A stretch of 64,000 nt of DNA from the NCBI RefSeq assembly GCF_013423485.1, contig NZ_JABFFR010000001.1:620001-684000 (forward strand), written 5' to 3'. This DNA is from Azospirillum oleiclasticum. GTDB lineage: Bacteria; Pseudomonadota; Alphaproteobacteria; Azospirillales; Azospirillaceae. Positions within the stretch are counted from its first letter, which is position 1. Every line of letters begins with the position of its first letter. Shown piece by piece: positions 8,194 to 18,266 of this stretch. Under the pieces are notes generated by a model. It was given only the letters and a program-made list of their open reading frames with translations. It did not search any database and had not been told where the DNA came from. The position numbers and the translations under genes were made by a program.

Positions 8194-9303
8194 ATGGACG
8201 TGAAAGCCGCGGTCGCCTTCGAGGCCGGCAAGCCGCTCAGCATCGAGACCGTCACTCTGGACGGCCCGCGCGCCGGCGAGGTGCTGGTCGAGCTGAAGGC
8301 CACCGGTATCTGCCACACCGACGCCTATACCCTGTCCGGCCTGGACAGCGAGGGGCGTTTCCCCTGCATCCTCGGGCACGAGGGCGCCGGCATCGTGGTG
8401 GACGTCGGTCCCGGCGTGACCAGCGTTCGCAAGGGCGACCACGTCATCCCGCTCTACACGCCGGAATGCCGGCAGTGCGAATACTGCCTCAGCCGCAAGA
8501 CCAACCTGTGCCAGTCGATCCGCACGACCCAGGGCATCGGCGTGATGCCGGACGGGCAGAGCCGGTTCAGCATCAACGGCGAGCCGGTCTGGCACTACAT
8601 GGGCACCTCCACCTTCGCCCAGTACACGGTGCTGCCGGAGATCGCGGTGGCGAAGATCCGCGAGGACGCGCCCTTCGACAAGGTCTGCTACATCGGCTGC
8701 GGCGTCACCACCGGCGTCGGCGCCGTGGTCTACACGGCCCAGGTGGAGCCGGGCTCGCGCGTGGTGGTGTTCGGGCTGGGCGGCATCGGGCTGAACGTGG
8801 TGCAGGCCGCGCGCATGGTCGGCTGCGCCCAGATCGTCGGCGTCGATCTCAACCCCGCGCGTCGCGAACTGGCCGAGAAATTCGGCATGACCGACTTCGT
8901 GAACCCCAAGGAGGTCGAGGGCGACCTCGTCCCCTATCTGGTCAACCTGACCAAGGGCGGCGCCGACTACAGCTTCGAATGCATCGGCAACACCACCACC
9001 ATGCGCCAGGCGCTGGAATGCTGCCACAAGGGCTGGGGCCAGTCGGTCATCATCGGGGTGGCGCCGTCGGGGGCGGAAATCTCCACCCGGCCGTTCCAGC
9101 TCGTGACGGGGCGCGTGTGGAAGGGCAGCGCCTTCGGCGGTGCCCGCGGCCGCACCGACGTGCCGAAGATCGTCGATTGGTACATGGACGGCAAGCTGAA
9201 CATCGACGACCTGATCACCCACACCATGCCGCTGGAGCGAATCAACGAGGGCTTCGACCTGATGCACGAGGGCAAGTCGATCCGCTCGGTGGTGCTCTAC
9301 TGA
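8194..9303 (+). CDS. adhC: S-(hydroxymethyl)glutathione dehydrogenase (class III alcohol dehydrogenase)
   Basis: 369 residues, the standard length. It oxidises the spontaneous formaldehyde-glutathione adduct to S-formylglutathione with NAD+. Zinc ligands are visible: catalytic Cys in 'GICHTD', His in 'GHEGAG', and four structural Cys in 'CRQCEYCLSRKTNLC'. The NAD fold carries 'VFGLGGIGLNVVQAARM'. ATG 8194 follows AGGGGAA. The downstream gene overlaps its stop (TGATG), so adhC and fghA form a translationally coupled two-step detoxification operon in the cytoplasm. Confidence 0.95.
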   Translation: MDVKAAVAFEAGKPLSIETVTLDGPRAGEVLVELKATGICHTDAYTLSGLDSEGRFPCILGHEGAGIVVDVGPGVTSVRKGDHVIPLYTPECRQCEYCLSRKTNLCQSIRTTQGIGVMPDGQSRFSINGEPVWHYMGTSTFAQYTVLPEIAVAKIREDAPFDKVCYIGCGVTTGVGAVVYTAQVEPGSRVVVFGLGGIGLNVVQAARMVGCAQIVGVDLNPARRELAEKFGMTDFVNPKEVEGDLVPYLVNLTKGGADYSFECIGNTTTMRQALECCHKGWGQSVIIGVAPSGAEISTRPFQLVTGRVWKGSAFGGARGRTDVPKIVDWYMDGKLNIDDLITHTMPLERINEGFDLMHEGKSIRSVVLY

Positions 9304-10157
9304 TGGCGGGTGAACAGGGACTGGAACGGCTGAAGCGGCACGTCTGCTTCGGCGGCGTCCAGGAGGTGCACCGGCACCGCTCCGCGGTGCTCGGCTGCGC
9401 CATGGAGTTCGCGCTCTACCTGCCGCCGCAGGCGGCTCGGGGGCCGGTGCCGCTGGTCACCTACCTGTCGGGCCTGACCTGCACGTGGGAGAACGCCACC
9501 ACCAAGGCCGGCGCCCAGCGCTACGCGGCGGAGCATGGTCTGGCGCTGCTGTTCCCCGACACCAGCCCGCGCGGGCTGGATCTGCCGGGCGAGCACGAGC
9601 GTTACGACTTCGGCTCGGGGGCCGGCTTCTACGTCGATGCCACGGCCGAGCCGTGGTCGGCCAACTACCGCATGTTCAGCTACGTGACGGAGGAGCTGCC
9701 GGCGCTGGTCGGCGGCGCCTTCCCGCTGGACATGGCGCGGCAGGGGATCATGGGCCATTCCATGGGCGGCCACGGGGCGCTGGTCTCGGCCTTCCGCCAC
9801 CCCGACCGCTACCGGTCGGTGTCCGCCTTCTCGCCCATCGTGGCGCCGTCGCAGGTGCCATGGGGGCGGAATGCCTTCACCGGCTACCTCGGACCGGACG
9901 AGGCGGCCTGGGCGGCCTACGACGCCACCGCGCTGGCGGCGTCCACCGCATGGCGGAAGCCGGTGCTGGTGGACCAGGGCACCGGCGACGAGTTCCTCGC
10001 CGGCCAGCTCCGTCCCGAGCTTCTGGAAGCGGCCTGCGCCACCGCCGGCATCCCGCTGACGGTGCGCCGCCAGGATGGCTACGACCACAGCTACTACTTC
10101 ATCGCGTCCTTCATGGGCGACCACCTCGCCCACCACGCGGCGGCGCTGCGGGGGTAG
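9303..10157 (+). CDS. fghA: S-formylglutathione hydrolase
   Basis: 284 residues, alpha/beta-hydrolase (esterase D family). 'GIMGHSMGGHGAL' holds the nucleophilic Ser (GxSxGG), 'DQGTGDEFL' the acid, and 'YDHSYYFI' the catalytic His. It hydrolyses S-formylglutathione to formate and glutathione, completing formaldehyde oxidation started by AdhC. The ATG shares its A with the adhC stop codon, indicating coupling. Family motifs 'YLSGLTCTWEN' near residue 55 and 'PDTSPRG' are both intact. Confidence 0.95.
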   Translation: MAGEQGLERLKRHVCFGGVQEVHRHRSAVLGCAMEFALYLPPQAARGPVPLVTYLSGLTCTWENATTKAGAQRYAAEHGLALLFPDTSPRGLDLPGEHERYDFGSGAGFYVDATAEPWSANYRMFSYVTEELPALVGGAFPLDMARQGIMGHSMGGHGALVSAFRHPDRYRSVSAFSPIVAPSQVPWGRNAFTGYLGPDEAAWAAYDATALAASTAWRKPVLVDQGTGDEFLAGQLRPELLEAACATAGIPLTVRRQDGYDHSYYFIASFMGDHLAHHAAALRG

Positions 10158-10180
10158 GGGACGGGTCTCGCCGTGACCGA

Positions 10181-10237
10181 CGGTATCGGCCCCCTTGTCG
10201 GGATCATCACGGGAGATTCCGACGAGGGGCCTTACCG
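10181..10237. terminator. long imperfect inverted repeat between convergent genes
   Basis: Arms of ~20 nt (10181-10201 and 10219-10237) pair GGTA/TACC, GGCCCC/GGGGCC and GTCGG/CCGAC with small mismatches around a 17-nt loop. It is in the 127-bp gap between the converging fghA and the metallo-hydrolase gene, consistent with a bidirectional terminator. No T-run follows. Confidence 0.5.
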
Positions 10238-10284
10238 GTCCGTTCCGCCTGTTCGGGCGATCTCCGGTTCTGTCTCCGGACGGG

Positions 10285-11277
10285 TCAGAACTGCCAGTTG
10301 GCGGGAACCCAGGCGTAGCCGCCGTCGGTCTTGAGCATCCTGCCGAGGCCGGGGAACGGGAAGTGGAAGCCGAGCACCGGAACGCGATCAGCGGCGGCCC
10401 TGTCGAAGATGCGCCGGCGGGACGCGAGGGCGGTGTCCTTGTCGCGGTCGGGGCCTGGACGCCAGGGATTGTCGATATTGACAACCGGGTGATAGGCGAG
10501 GTCGGCGGTCAGCAGCAACTGGTCGTTTCCGGAGTGGACGAGGAATGTCGCCATGCCCGGCGTATGGCCGGCGGCGGCGAGCGTCGTGAGGCCGGGCACG
10601 ATCTCGGCGCCGGCTTCATAGAGTTCGACATCCTTCATGACCGGCCCGAGGCTGCTCTTGATCGCGGCCGCGAATCTCCGGCGGAAATCCTCCGGCACAG
10701 GCATGTAGGAGAGGTCCGGATCGGTGCGGACGAAGAAATCCCAGTCCGCCCTCGGCACGAAAACCGTGGCGCGGGGGAAGGCCTTGCCGCCGTCCGCGGT
10801 CCTGAGGTTGCCGACATGATCGGGATGGGTGTGTGAAATCACGATCGTGTCGATGTCTGCCGGACCGAGGCCGATCGCGGCCAGGTTCGCGAAGATGCGG
10901 CCGCCGTTCGGACCCATCGTCGCGCCCGCGCCCGCCTCGATGAGAATCCGCCGTTCACCGGTTTCGATCAGCAGCGTGTTCAAGTTGAGCGTCAGGTGGT
11001 CGGTGGGAAGAAATGCTTGCCGCAGCACCTCCTGCAACGCGGCCTCGGGCGCGTCGCTCGCGTAGATCCGCGGTGGACCGCCGATGACGCCATCGCTCAG
11101 GACCGTCGCGTGGATCGCGCCGACACGGAAGCGGTAGTGACCGGCGTTGCCGCCCGCCGAGGAAACGGCTTGGGCGTTCGCGCTGCCGGAGCCACCCAGG
11201 CCTGGGACGACCATGCCCGCGGCACCCGTCACAGCGGACAGCATGATGGCGCGTCGGTTCAGCGTGAAGGCACTCAT
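10285..11277 (-). CDS. exported metallo-beta-lactamase-fold hydrolase
   Basis: 330 residues. The N-terminus carries a Tat-like signal ('LNRRAIMLSAVTGAAGMVVPGLGG'-type: twin Arg, then a hydrophobic Ala/Gly run), implying folded export to the periplasm. The zinc-binding signature is 'SHTHPDHVGN' (HxHxDH) near residue 148, followed by later ligands in 'AAGHTPGMATF' and 'LLTADLAY'. Members hydrolyse lactones, beta-lactams, sulfate esters or organophosphates; the substrate cannot be read from sequence. GGGAAGGGATG precedes the ATG. It is divergent from a LysR gene, the usual arrangement for a regulator and its target. Confidence 0.85.
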   Translation of the reverse strand: MSAFTLNRRAIMLSAVTGAAGMVVPGLGGSGSANAQAVSSAGGNAGHYRFRVGAIHATVLSDGVIGGPPRIYASDAPEAALQEVLRQAFLPTDHLTLNLNTLLIETGERRILIEAGAGATMGPNGGRIFANLAAIGLGPADIDTIVISHTHPDHVGNLRTADGGKAFPRATVFVPRADWDFFVRTDPDLSYMPVPEDFRRRFAAAIKSSLGPVMKDVELYEAGAEIVPGLTTLAAAGHTPGMATFLVHSGNDQLLLTADLAYHPVVNIDNPWRPGPDRDKDTALASRRRIFDRAAADRVPVLGFHFPFPGLGRMLKTDGGYAWVPANWQF

Positions 11278-11452
11278 CGCTCATCCCTTCCTGGTTGGGC
11301 GTTCTCTCGCGCCGTTTGGTCGCGAGCGGCCGGATTCGGCCGGTGAAAAGCCGCCGGCGGAGGCGGCGGTTGACGCCGGGCCAACCATGACATGGGAGGA
11401 TTGCGCTGATAATATGTACAAAGCCGATCACCCTGATCAGGATTTCCAATCA
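11278..11452. promoter_or_regulatory. divergent promoter region with palindrome
   Basis: This 175-bp gap between the metallo-hydrolase and LysR genes is AT-richer than its surroundings toward the LysR end (26 of 60 bases G+C in 11401-11460 by hand count). It contains the perfect palindrome CCTGATCAGG at 11432-11441, 11 bp before the LysR ATG, a plausible autoregulatory LysR half-site pair. No confident -35/-10 boxes could be set. Confidence 0.4.
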
Positions 11453-12358
11453 ATGAATCCGGTTCGTCTGGACAGCTTCGATGTGTTCGTCTCGATCGTT
11501 CGCTGTGGCGGTTTCCGCGCGGCGGCGCTCGAGCGCGGCGTCTCCTCATCGACCTTGAGCCAGACGATGAGCACCTTGGAAAACGCGCTCGGCATCAGGC
11601 TCCTCAATCGTACAACGCGCAGCATCGCCCCGACGGAAGCCGGACAACGCCTTCTTGAACGTCTGGCGCCGGCGCTGAGCGATATACGGCACGCGATCGC
11701 GGAGATCGACGAGTTGAGGGATAGCCCATCCGGGACATTGCGGATCAATGCGCCGGCGCCGGCCGTCGATCATCTTCTCTGCCCGCTGGCCTTCGACTTC
11801 ATGGATCGGTTTCGTGACGTGAATCTCGAAATCATCAGCGATGCGGCTGTAATAGACATCGTCGAGCAGGGTTTCGATGCCGGGGTCAGGTTCGGCAAAC
11901 AGTTGGCGCAGGACATGATCGCGGTCCCGCTCGGGCCCGCCCTCAAATATGCGATCGTGGCTTCCCCGGATTACATCGAACGGCGCGGGATGCCGCGGGT
12001 CCCGCAAGATCTCGTCAATCATGATTGTATAAAGCGTCGATTCCCTGGCGGCACCCTCGTGACGTGGCGGTTTGCCGATGGGAACGATGAGATCGACGTG
12101 ACCCCCACGGGGCGGCTGACCGTCAGCTCGGTGCACAACGAACTGCAAGCGGCGCTGGCCGGCCGGGGCATCGCGCATGTGTTTGATGACTATGCCAAGC
12201 CCCATATCCGGACCGGTCGGTTGTCGGAGCTTCTCGCGGATTGGAGCCCGACGTTGCCGCACTGGTTCCTGTATTACCCCAACCGCCGTCTGCCGAGCGC
12301 GGCGATGCGCGCTTTTCTCGACTTCATGAAAGGCTACAACTGGCCGTCCGGGACGTAG
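11453..12358 (+). CDS. LysR-family transcriptional regulator
   Basis: 301 residues. The N-terminal winged helix shows 'VSIVRCGGFRAAALERGVSSSTLSQTMSTLE' in separate segments typical of LTTRs, then 'LGIRLLNRTTRSIAPTEAG' (wing). The effector domain follows ('GTLRINAPAPAVDHLL', 'FDAGVRFG'), in the CrgA/DsdC-like subgroup that acts with small aromatic or quinone-like ligands. Start ATG 11453 matches the family; the in-frame extension upstream is non-coding. It probably controls the divergent metallo-hydrolase. Codon choice looks less G/C-biased than in neighbours, so lateral acquisition of the pair is possible. Confidence 0.9.
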   Translation: MNPVRLDSFDVFVSIVRCGGFRAAALERGVSSSTLSQTMSTLENALGIRLLNRTTRSIAPTEAGQRLLERLAPALSDIRHAIAEIDELRDSPSGTLRINAPAPAVDHLLCPLAFDFMDRFRDVNLEIISDAAVIDIVEQGFDAGVRFGKQLAQDMIAVPLGPALKYAIVASPDYIERRGMPRVPQDLVNHDCIKRRFPGGTLVTWRFADGNDEIDVTPTGRLTVSSVHNELQAALAGRGIAHVFDDYAKPHIRTGRLSELLADWSPTLPHWFLYYPNRRLPSAAMRAFLDFMKGYNWPSGT

Positions 12359-12397
12359 CGGCGCGCCGATGCGCCGCCACCTCCCGCCGCTCCGGCA

Positions 12398-12424
12398 CCG
12401 GCTCCGGTCGGTCACCGGGGCCGG
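12398..12424. terminator. hairpin between lysR and cysA
   Basis: An 11-bp stem (CCGGCTCCGGT / ACCGGGGCCGG, one T.G) with a 5-nt loop sits between the converging lysR-type gene and cysA. It is suited to act on both strands; no T-run follows on either side. Confidence 0.45.
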
Positions 12425-12435
12425 CGCGCCGCGCC

Positions 12436-13464
12436 TCAGAACAGGTGCACCTGCCCCAGCGACACCCGGCAGCGGTCCCCCGTGCGCAGCGCCAGCGTTT
12501 CCAGCCCGGTGCGGGGCAGGGCGACCTCCAGGGCGGTGCCGTCCAGGTCCACGTCGATACGGGCGGTCGGGCCGATGGCGTGGATGGCGGTGATGCGGGC
12601 GGGGCCGTCCGGCGCGTGGGCGAGCGTGATGTCGTCCGGCCGGATGAAGGCCAGGGCGCGGCCGGGCTTGCGGCCCCGCACGGCGACGGACAGGTTGCCG
12701 GGAAGCCGGGCGACGCCGTCCTCCACCACCCCCTCCAGCTTGTTGGCGTTGCCGAGGAAGTCGAAGACGAAGGCGCTGGCCGGCCGGTCGTAGACCTCGG
12801 TCGGGGTGCCGATCTGCTCGATGCGGCCATGACCCATGACGGCCACGCGGTCGGCGAGCTCCAGCGCCTCCTCCTGGTCGTGGGTGACGAAGACGCTGGT
12901 GACGTGGATCTCGTCGTGCAGGCCGCGCAGCCAGCGGCGCAGATCCTTGCGCACCTTGGCGTCGAGCGCGCCGAAGGGCTCGTCGAGCAGCAGCACCTTC
13001 GGCTCAATGGCGAGCGCGCGGGCGAGCGCCACGCGCTGGCGCTGGCCACCGGAGAGCTGCGTCGGGTAGCGGCCGGCGAACTGTTCGAGTTGAACGAGGC
13101 TCAGAAGCTGCTCGACCTTGGCGCGGATCGCGGTGGCGGACGGGCGCTCGCCGCGCGGGCGCACCTTCAGCCCGAAGGCGATGTTGTCGAACACCGTCAT
13201 GTGGCGGAACAGCGCGTAGTGCTGGAACACGAAGCCCACCTGCCGGTCGCGCGGCTTGCGGTCGGTGGCGTCCTCGCCGTCCATGCGCAGGGTCCCGGCA
13301 TCGGGAAACTCCAGCCCCGCCATGATGCGCAGCAGGGTCGTCTTGCCGGAACCGGACGGCCCCAGCAGGGCCAGCAGCTCACCCGCCCGCACTTCCAGAT
13401 CCACAGTGTCGAGGGCAAGGAAGTTGCCGAAGCGCTTGGTGATGCCGTTCAGGACGATGGACAT
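12436..13464 (-). CDS. cysA: sulfate/thiosulfate ABC transporter ATP-binding protein
   Basis: 342 residues. Walker A 'GPSGSGKTT' (about 34-42), signature 'LSGGQRQR', Walker B '[12 protein letters not shown]' and switch His in '[10 protein letters not shown]' are all present. A C-terminal ~100-residue TOBE-like regulatory domain ('[13 protein letters not shown]') follows. It powers sulfate import with CysT, CysW and the binding protein, all upstream in the same direction. ATG 13464 is the correct start; the upstream open frame is an antisense-phase artefact inside cysW. It is last in the operon. Confidence 0.94.
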   Translation of the reverse strand: MSIVLNGITKRFGNFLALDTVDLEVRAGELLALLGPSGSGKTTLLRIMAGLEFPDAGTLRMDGEDATDRKPRDRQVGFVFQHYALFRHMTVFDNIAFGLKVRPRGERPSATAIRAKVEQLLSLVQLEQFAGRYPTQLSGGQRQRVALARALAIEPKVLLLDEPFGALDAKVRKDLRRWLRGLHDEIHVTSVFVTHDQEEALELADRVAVMGHGRIEQIGTPTEVYDRPASAFVFDFLGNANKLEGVVEDGVARLPGNLSVAVRGRKPGRALAFIRPDDITLAHAPDGPARITAIHAIGPTARIDVDLDGTALEVALPRTGLETLALRTGDRCRVSLGQVHLF

Positions 13465-13481
13465 GGTCTCGATGCTCCCGT

Positions 13482-14327
13482 TCACCGCCGCGTGGCCGCC
13501 AGCTCCGCCCCGAAGCGCCATTCCAGCAGCGTCTTGGCCACCAGCGTGACCAGGGCGAGGAAGGCGAGCAGCGAGGCGACCGCGAAGGCCGCGACGAAAT
13601 TGTATTCGTTGTAGAGGATTTCGACATGGAGCGGCATGGTGTTCGTCTCGCCCCGGATGTGGCCGGACACCACCGACACCGCCCCGAACTCGCCCATCGC
13701 GCGGGCGTTGCACAGCAGGACCCCGTAGAGCAGGCCCCATTTGATGTTGGGCAGGGTCACCCGCCGGAAGGTCTGCCAGCCGCCGGCGCCCAGCACCAGC
13801 GCCGCCTCCTCCTCCTCCGTGCCCTGCTCCTGCATCAGCGGGATCAGCTCCCGCGCCACGAAGGGGAAGGTGACGAAGATGGTGGCGAGCACAAGGCCGG
13901 GCAGGGCGAAGATGATCTGGATGCCCTGCTCGCGCAGGACGGGGCCGAGCAGCCCGTTCAGGCCGAAGAGCAGCACATAGACCAGACCCGAGATCACCGG
14001 CGACACCGAGAAGGGAATGTCGATCAGGGTGATCAGCAGGTTCTTGCCGCGGAAGTCGAACTTGGCGATGCACCAGGAGGCGGCGATGCCGAAAATCAGG
14101 TTGGCCGGCACCGCGATGACCGCCACCAGCAGCGTCAGCCGGATCGCCGCCGCCGCGTCCGGCTCGGTGATCGCCTTCCAATAGGCGTCGAAGCCCCGCC
14201 GGAACGCCTCCACGAAGACGCTCGCCAAAGGCAGCACCAGGAACAGCGCCAGGAACAGCAGCGCCGTGGCGGTCAGCGCCACGCGGACCCAGGCCGGGTC
14301 GGTGAGGGCGGAGCGGTCAACGCGCAT
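13482..14327 (-). CDS. cysW: sulfate ABC transporter permease CysW
   Basis: 281 residues with about six membrane segments. It contains the permease EAA loop ('[23 protein letters not shown]') that docks on CysA, and '[16 protein letters not shown]', characteristic of CysW. It overlaps the end of cysT by 11 nt and is followed by cysA after 17 bp. With CysT it forms the inner-membrane channel for sulfate. Confidence 0.94.
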   Translation of the reverse strand: MRVDRSALTDPAWVRVALTATALLFLALFLVLPLASVFVEAFRRGFDAYWKAITEPDAAAAIRLTLLVAVIAVPANLIFGIAASWCIAKFDFRGKNLLITLIDIPFSVSPVISGLVYVLLFGLNGLLGPVLREQGIQIIFALPGLVLATIFVTFPFVARELIPLMQEQGTEEEEAALVLGAGGWQTFRRVTLPNIKWGLLYGVLLCNARAMGEFGAVSVVSGHIRGETNTMPLHVEILYNEYNFVAAFAVASLLAFLALVTLVAKTLLEWRFGAELAATRR

Positions 14328-15195
14328 GGCGCACCCTCATCCAGTGTTGCAGGGCGTTCAGGACCAGCAGCAGGATGAAGGACACGGCCAGCATCATCGT
14401 GCCGACTGCCGCCGCCCCGGCATAGTCGTACTGCTCCAGCTTGGTGACGATGATCAGGGGCACGATCTCCGACACGCCCGGCATGTTGCCGGCGATGAAG
14501 ATGATCGAGCCGTATTCCCCCACCCCGCGGGCGAAGGCGAGCGCGAATCCCGTCACCAGAGCCGGCAGCAGCGCCGGAAGGACCACCCGGCCGATGGTCT
14601 GGGCCCGGCTGGCGCCCAGGCAGGCCGAGGCCTCCTCCTCCTCCGGCGGCAGTTCCTGCAGCACCGGCTGCACCGTGCGCACCACGAAGGGCAGGCCGAT
14701 GAAGGTCATCGCCACCAGGATGCCGAGCGGCGTGAAAGCCACCTTCAGCCCGAACCACTGCATCAGCAGGCTGCCGATCCAGCCATTGGGCGCGTAAAGC
14801 GCGGTCAGCGCGATGCCGGCCACGGCGGTCGGCAGGGCGAAGGGCAGGTCCACCAGCGCGTCCACCAGCCCCTTGCCGGGGAAGCGGTAGCGCACCAGCA
14901 CCCAGGCGACCAGCATGCCGAACACCGCGTTGATGGCGGCGGCGGCCAGCGCGATGCCGAAGGACACCCGGAAGGCCGCCAGCACGCGCGGCGAGCTCAG
15001 CGTGCTCCAGAAGCCGGAGAGCCCGATCCCGGAGGACTTGAGGATCAGCGCCGCCAGCGGGATCAGCACGATCAGGCCGAGATAGGCCAGGGTGAAGCCC
15101 AGGGTGATGCCGAAGCCGGGGATGATCCGCCGCGGCTTCGCGGGGGATGCACCCATTCCAACGCGGGGCCGGTCCAGGGTCGCCTCCACCGCCAC
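14317..15195 (-). CDS. cysT: sulfate ABC transporter permease CysT (CysU)
   Basis: 292 residues, about six membrane spans after a ~25-residue cytoplasmic head. Signatures are '[20 protein letters not shown]', the EAA loop '[16 protein letters not shown]' and '[16 protein letters not shown]'. The predicted start is GTG 15195, 3 bp after the binding-protein stop, with GGGAG upstream inside that gene; ATG 15156 is a less likely alternative. It pairs with CysW for sulfate/thiosulfate import. Confidence 0.92.
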   Translation of the reverse strand: MAVEATLDRPRVGMGASPAKPRRIIPGFGITLGFTLAYLGLIVLIPLAALILKSSGIGLSGFWSTLSSPRVLAAFRVSFGIALAAAAINAVFGMLVAWVLVRYRFPGKGLVDALVDLPFALPTAVAGIALTALYAPNGWIGSLLMQWFGLKVAFTPLGILVAMTFIGLPFVVRTVQPVLQELPPEEEEASACLGASRAQTIGRVVLPALLPALVTGFALAFARGVGEYGSIIFIAGNMPGVSEIVPLIIVTKLEQYDYAGAAAVGTMMLAVSFILLLVLNALQHWMRVRHAR

Positions 15196-15198
15196 GGT

Positions 15199-16215
15199 TC
15201 ACCGCGCTCCCGGCAGGATGCGGTCGAACACGCCGCCGTCGTTGAAATGACGCGCCTGCGCCGCCCGCCAGCCGCCGAAGGTGTCGTCGATCGTCACCAG
15301 CCTCACATTGGCGAATCGGTCGGCGTACTGCCGCGCGAGGTCGGGGTTGCGCGGGCGGTAGAAATGCTTGGCCGCCAGCTCCTGCCCCTCGCGGGTGTAG
15401 AGGAACTGGAGATAGGCTTCGGCCAGCTTGCGGGTGCCCTTGCGGTCGACCACCGAATCCACCACCGCCACCGGCGGCTCGGCCAGGATCGACAGGGAGG
15501 GGATGACGATCTCCAGCTTGTCCTGGCCGAACTCCTTCAGCGACAGGTGGGCCTCGTTCTCCCAGGCCAGCAGCACGTCGCCGATGCCGCGCTGGGTGAA
15601 GGTCACGGTGGAGCCCCGCGCCCCGCTGTCCAGCACCGGCACGTTCCTGAACAGGTCCTTCACGAAGGCCTCGGCCTTCGCGTCATCGCCGCCGTTCTTC
15701 TCCTTGGCGTAGGCCCAGGCGGCCAGATAGTTCCAGCGGGCGCCGCCCGAGGTCTTCGGGTTGGGGGTGATCACCTGCACGCCCGGCTTCACCAGATCGT
15801 CCCAGTCCTTGATGCCCTTGGGGTTGCCCTTGCGGACCAGGAACACGATGGTCGAGGTGTAGGGGGAGCTGTTCTGCGGCAGCCGCGTCTGCCAGTTCCT
15901 GGCCAGCAGTCCGGCGTCGGCGATGGCGTCGATGTCGTAGGCGAGCGCCAGCGTCACCACGTCGGCGTCCAGCCCGTCGATCACCGAGCGCGCCTGCTTG
16001 CCGGAGCCGCCGTGCGACTGCCGCACGCGGACCGTCTGCCCGGTCTCCGCCTGCCACGTCTTCGCGAAGGCGGTGTTGTATTCCACGTAGAACTCGCGCG
16101 TCGGGTCGTAGGAGACGTTGAGGAGCGTGTCCTGCGACGAGGCGGAACCGACGCCCATCGTGGCGAGCACCGCCACGAACGCCAGACCGGACAGACGTTT
16201 GTTGAGGAACGTCAT
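15199..16215 (-). CDS. sbp: periplasmic sulfate-binding protein
   Basis: 338 residues. GGGAGAAATCC precedes ATG 16215, and the protein starts with a signal peptide ending near 'VGSASSQ'. The mature protein is a type II periplasmic-binding fold with the sulfate-binding motifs '[15 protein letters not shown]', '[17 protein letters not shown]' and '[19 protein letters not shown]'. It captures sulfate (or thiosulfate) for CysTW-A. As first gene of the importer operon its expression is presumably set from the ~140-bp AT-rich upstream region (16216-16357), which includes TATATA-like sequence near 16340. Confidence 0.93.
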   Translation of the reverse strand: MTFLNKRLSGLAFVAVLATMGVGSASSQDTLLNVSYDPTREFYVEYNTAFAKTWQAETGQTVRVRQSHGGSGKQARSVIDGLDADVVTLALAYDIDAIADAGLLARNWQTRLPQNSSPYTSTIVFLVRKGNPKGIKDWDDLVKPGVQVITPNPKTSGGARWNYLAAWAYAKEKNGGDDAKAEAFVKDLFRNVPVLDSGARGSTVTFTQRGIGDVLLAWENEAHLSLKEFGQDKLEIVIPSLSILAEPPVAVVDSVVDRKGTRKLAEAYLQFLYTREGQELAAKHFYRPRNPDLARQYADRFANVRLVTIDDTFGGWRAAQARHFNDGGVFDRILPGAR

Positions 16216-16357
16216 GGATTTCTCCCGAACGAATCTGGGGGTGGTAATTGCGCGATTTTGTTTGCGTATTGGAAACCGTGGCAGCATTTTTCCCGCGCGA
16301 AAAGAGGGATTTTTGAATCAATACAGCAAATTCAATCTGTTATATATGACCGGACGG

Positions 16358-16386
16358 GTGTCGGTGGCCTGCGCGACCACCGACGC
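16358..16386 (-). terminator. hairpin downstream of cysNC
   Basis: Arms GTGTCGGTGG and CCACCGACGC pair over 10 bp (one T.G) with a 9-nt loop, 10 bp past the cysNC stop. It separates the cysH-cysD-cysNC transcript from the importer operon. There is no clear T-run directly after it on the minus strand. Confidence 0.5.
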
Positions 16387-16396
16387 CCGCGCGTTC

Positions 16397-18265
16397 TCAG
16401 ATCGCGAAGTCTTCGCGCGAAACAGCGCCGTTCCCGAACGCACCCACAGCGTAGGCGAGCAGCCGGTCCAGTGCTTCGACCTGCGACAGGGTGCCCGTGT
16501 CCACGGAGAGTTCCGGCGCTTCCGGCTCCTCGTAAGGGGCGGAGACACCGGTGAAGGCGGGGATCTCACCGGCCCTCGCCTTGCTGTACAGGCCCTTGGG
16601 GTCGCGCGCCTCGCAGATCGCAAGGTCGGCGGCCACATGCACCTCGTGGAAGGCCGCTCCTCCGATGATCCGCGCCCGCTCGCGGTCGGTACGGGCGGGA
16701 GACACGAGGGAGGCGATCACCACCATGCCGGCGTCGGCGAACAGCTTCGCGGTCTCGGCCACCCGCCGGATGTTCTCCGCGCGGTCGTCGGGGGAGAAGC
16801 CGAGCCCGGCGCCCAGCCCCTTGCGGATGCCGTCGCCGTCCAGCACGAAGACCTGCCAGCCGCGCTTGAACAGCGTCCGCTCCAGCCCGAGCGCCAGGGT
16901 GGATTTGCCGGACCCGGACAGGCCGGTCAGCCACAGTATGCCGCCGGCGTGGCCGTTGACCGCGGCCCGCTCCGCCGGGGCCACCGCGTGCCCCACCGCG
17001 TGCAGGTTGGCACCCGTGTCCTCGTAATCGAGAACGATGCAGCCGCCGACCACGTCATGGCCGTCCACCAGCACGCCGCGTCCGGTGCGCGGCAGCACGT
17101 CCGCCCGGTCGAGCACCACCGGCGAGCGGCTGCGCAGCACCACCTCCGCCACCTCGTTGCGGCGGACGGCCTTGGCGGGGGCGGTGGACAGATCCTCGAT
17201 GTCGACCACGGACTCGATGGCCTCGACGGTCACCCGGTGCTCGGCCGTGGCGAGCTTGAGGGTGAGCGTACGCCCCACCGCGAGCGTGCCAGGCGCCAGC
17301 CAGAACAGGCGTACAGTCAGCCGGTACGCCGTACCCACGGGCGTGCCGTCGAGCACGGCGACATGGCCGCGTTCCACGAACACACGCTTGTCGAGCGTGA
17401 TGCCGATCGACTGGCCGGCGGCGGCGGCGATGGCGGGTGCCGCACTCCAGCCCTCGATGGAGACGACGCGCGCCGTGGTGTTGTCGGGGGCGAAGCGCAG
17501 CGTGTCACCGACGCGCAGCCGCCCGCTCTCGATACGGCCGGCGATGATGCGGCGGTCGTCGGGCTTGTACACGTCCTGCACCGGGAAACGCAGGGGCTGG
17601 TCCACCGGCGCCCGCGCGGGCTCGAAGGCGTCCACCGCCTCAACCACCGTGGGTCCCTTGTACCAGTCCACCTCCTCCGTCCGGCTGACGATGAAGTCGC
17701 CGTGCCGGGCGGACACCGGGATGACCGCGGTCGGGCGGATGCCCAGCTCCTCCAGGTAGCGGGTGATCTGCCCGGCCACCCCGTCGAAACGGAAGGCGTT
17801 GAAGCCGACCTGGTCCATCTTGTTGACGACCACCGCCACCTGCCGCACCCCCAGCAGGTGCAGCAGGTAGGCGTGCCGGCGCGACTGCTCCAGGGCACCT
17901 TCGCGCACGTCGATGACCAGCAGCGCCGCGTCGGCCCCGGCGGCCCCGGTGACCATGTTGCGCAGGAACTCAGCGTGGCCCGGCGCGTCGATGATGACGT
18001 AGGGGCGTTGCGCCGTCTTGAAGTGGATTTGCGTGGTGTCGATGGTGATGCCCTGGTCGCGTTCGGCCTGGAGCGCGTCCATGACGAAGGACCATTCGAA
18101 GGGCATGCCGCGCTTGCGGCTCATCTCGTGGACCTGGGCCACCTTGCCGTCGGGCAGGGAGCCGGTGTCGTGCAGCAGACGGCCGATCAGGGTGGACTTG
18201 CCGTGGTCCACATGGCCGACGATGACGATGCGGAGCTGCCCCTTGCTCGTGTTGTGCGTGTCCAT
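16397..18265 (-). CDS. cysNC: bifunctional sulfate adenylyltransferase GTPase subunit / APS kinase
   Basis: 622 residues, a CysN-CysC fusion (NodQ type). CysN part: GTPase P-loop 'GHVDHGKST' (17-25), 'DAPGH' and 'NKMD' G-motifs, then EF-Tu-like beta-barrels. CysC part from about 448: 'GLSGSGKST' P-loop, '[17 protein letters not shown]' and 'RDPKGLY'. With CysD it activates sulfate to APS using GTP energy; the CysC domain then makes PAPS. It begins 1 bp after cysD stops. Because the neighbouring CysH appears to use APS directly, the PAPS made here may serve sulfotransferases (as NodPQ does) rather than sulfate reduction. Confidence 0.94.
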   Translation of the reverse strand: MDTHNTSKGQLRIVIVGHVDHGKSTLIGRLLHDTGSLPDGKVAQVHEMSRKRGMPFEWSFVMDALQAERDQGITIDTTQIHFKTAQRPYVIIDAPGHAEFLRNMVTGAAGADAALLVIDVREGALEQSRRHAYLLHLLGVRQVAVVVNKMDQVGFNAFRFDGVAGQITRYLEELGIRPTAVIPVSARHGDFIVSRTEEVDWYKGPTVVEAVDAFEPARAPVDQPLRFPVQDVYKPDDRRIIAGRIESGRLRVGDTLRFAPDNTTARVVSIEGWSAAPAIAAAAGQSIGITLDKRVFVERGHVAVLDGTPVGTAYRLTVRLFWLAPGTLAVGRTLTLKLATAEHRVTVEAIESVVDIEDLSTAPAKAVRRNEVAEVVLRSRSPVVLDRADVLPRTGRGVLVDGHDVVGGCIVLDYEDTGANLHAVGHAVAPAERAAVNGHAGGILWLTGLSGSGKSTLALGLERTLFKRGWQVFVLDGDGIRKGLGAGLGFSPDDRAENIRRVAETAKLFADAGMVVIASLVSPARTDRERARIIGGAAFHEVHVAADLAICEARDPKGLYSKARAGEIPAFTGVSAPYEEPEAPELSVDTGTLSQVEALDRLLAYAVGAFGNGAVSREDFAI

Positions 18266-18266
18266 C

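Noticed and set aside
12436..14181. Apparent CysW-CysA fusion in one open frame
   Set aside because: The part upstream of 13464 is a shifted-frame reading of cysW with no permease sequence; CysW itself is complete in another frame.
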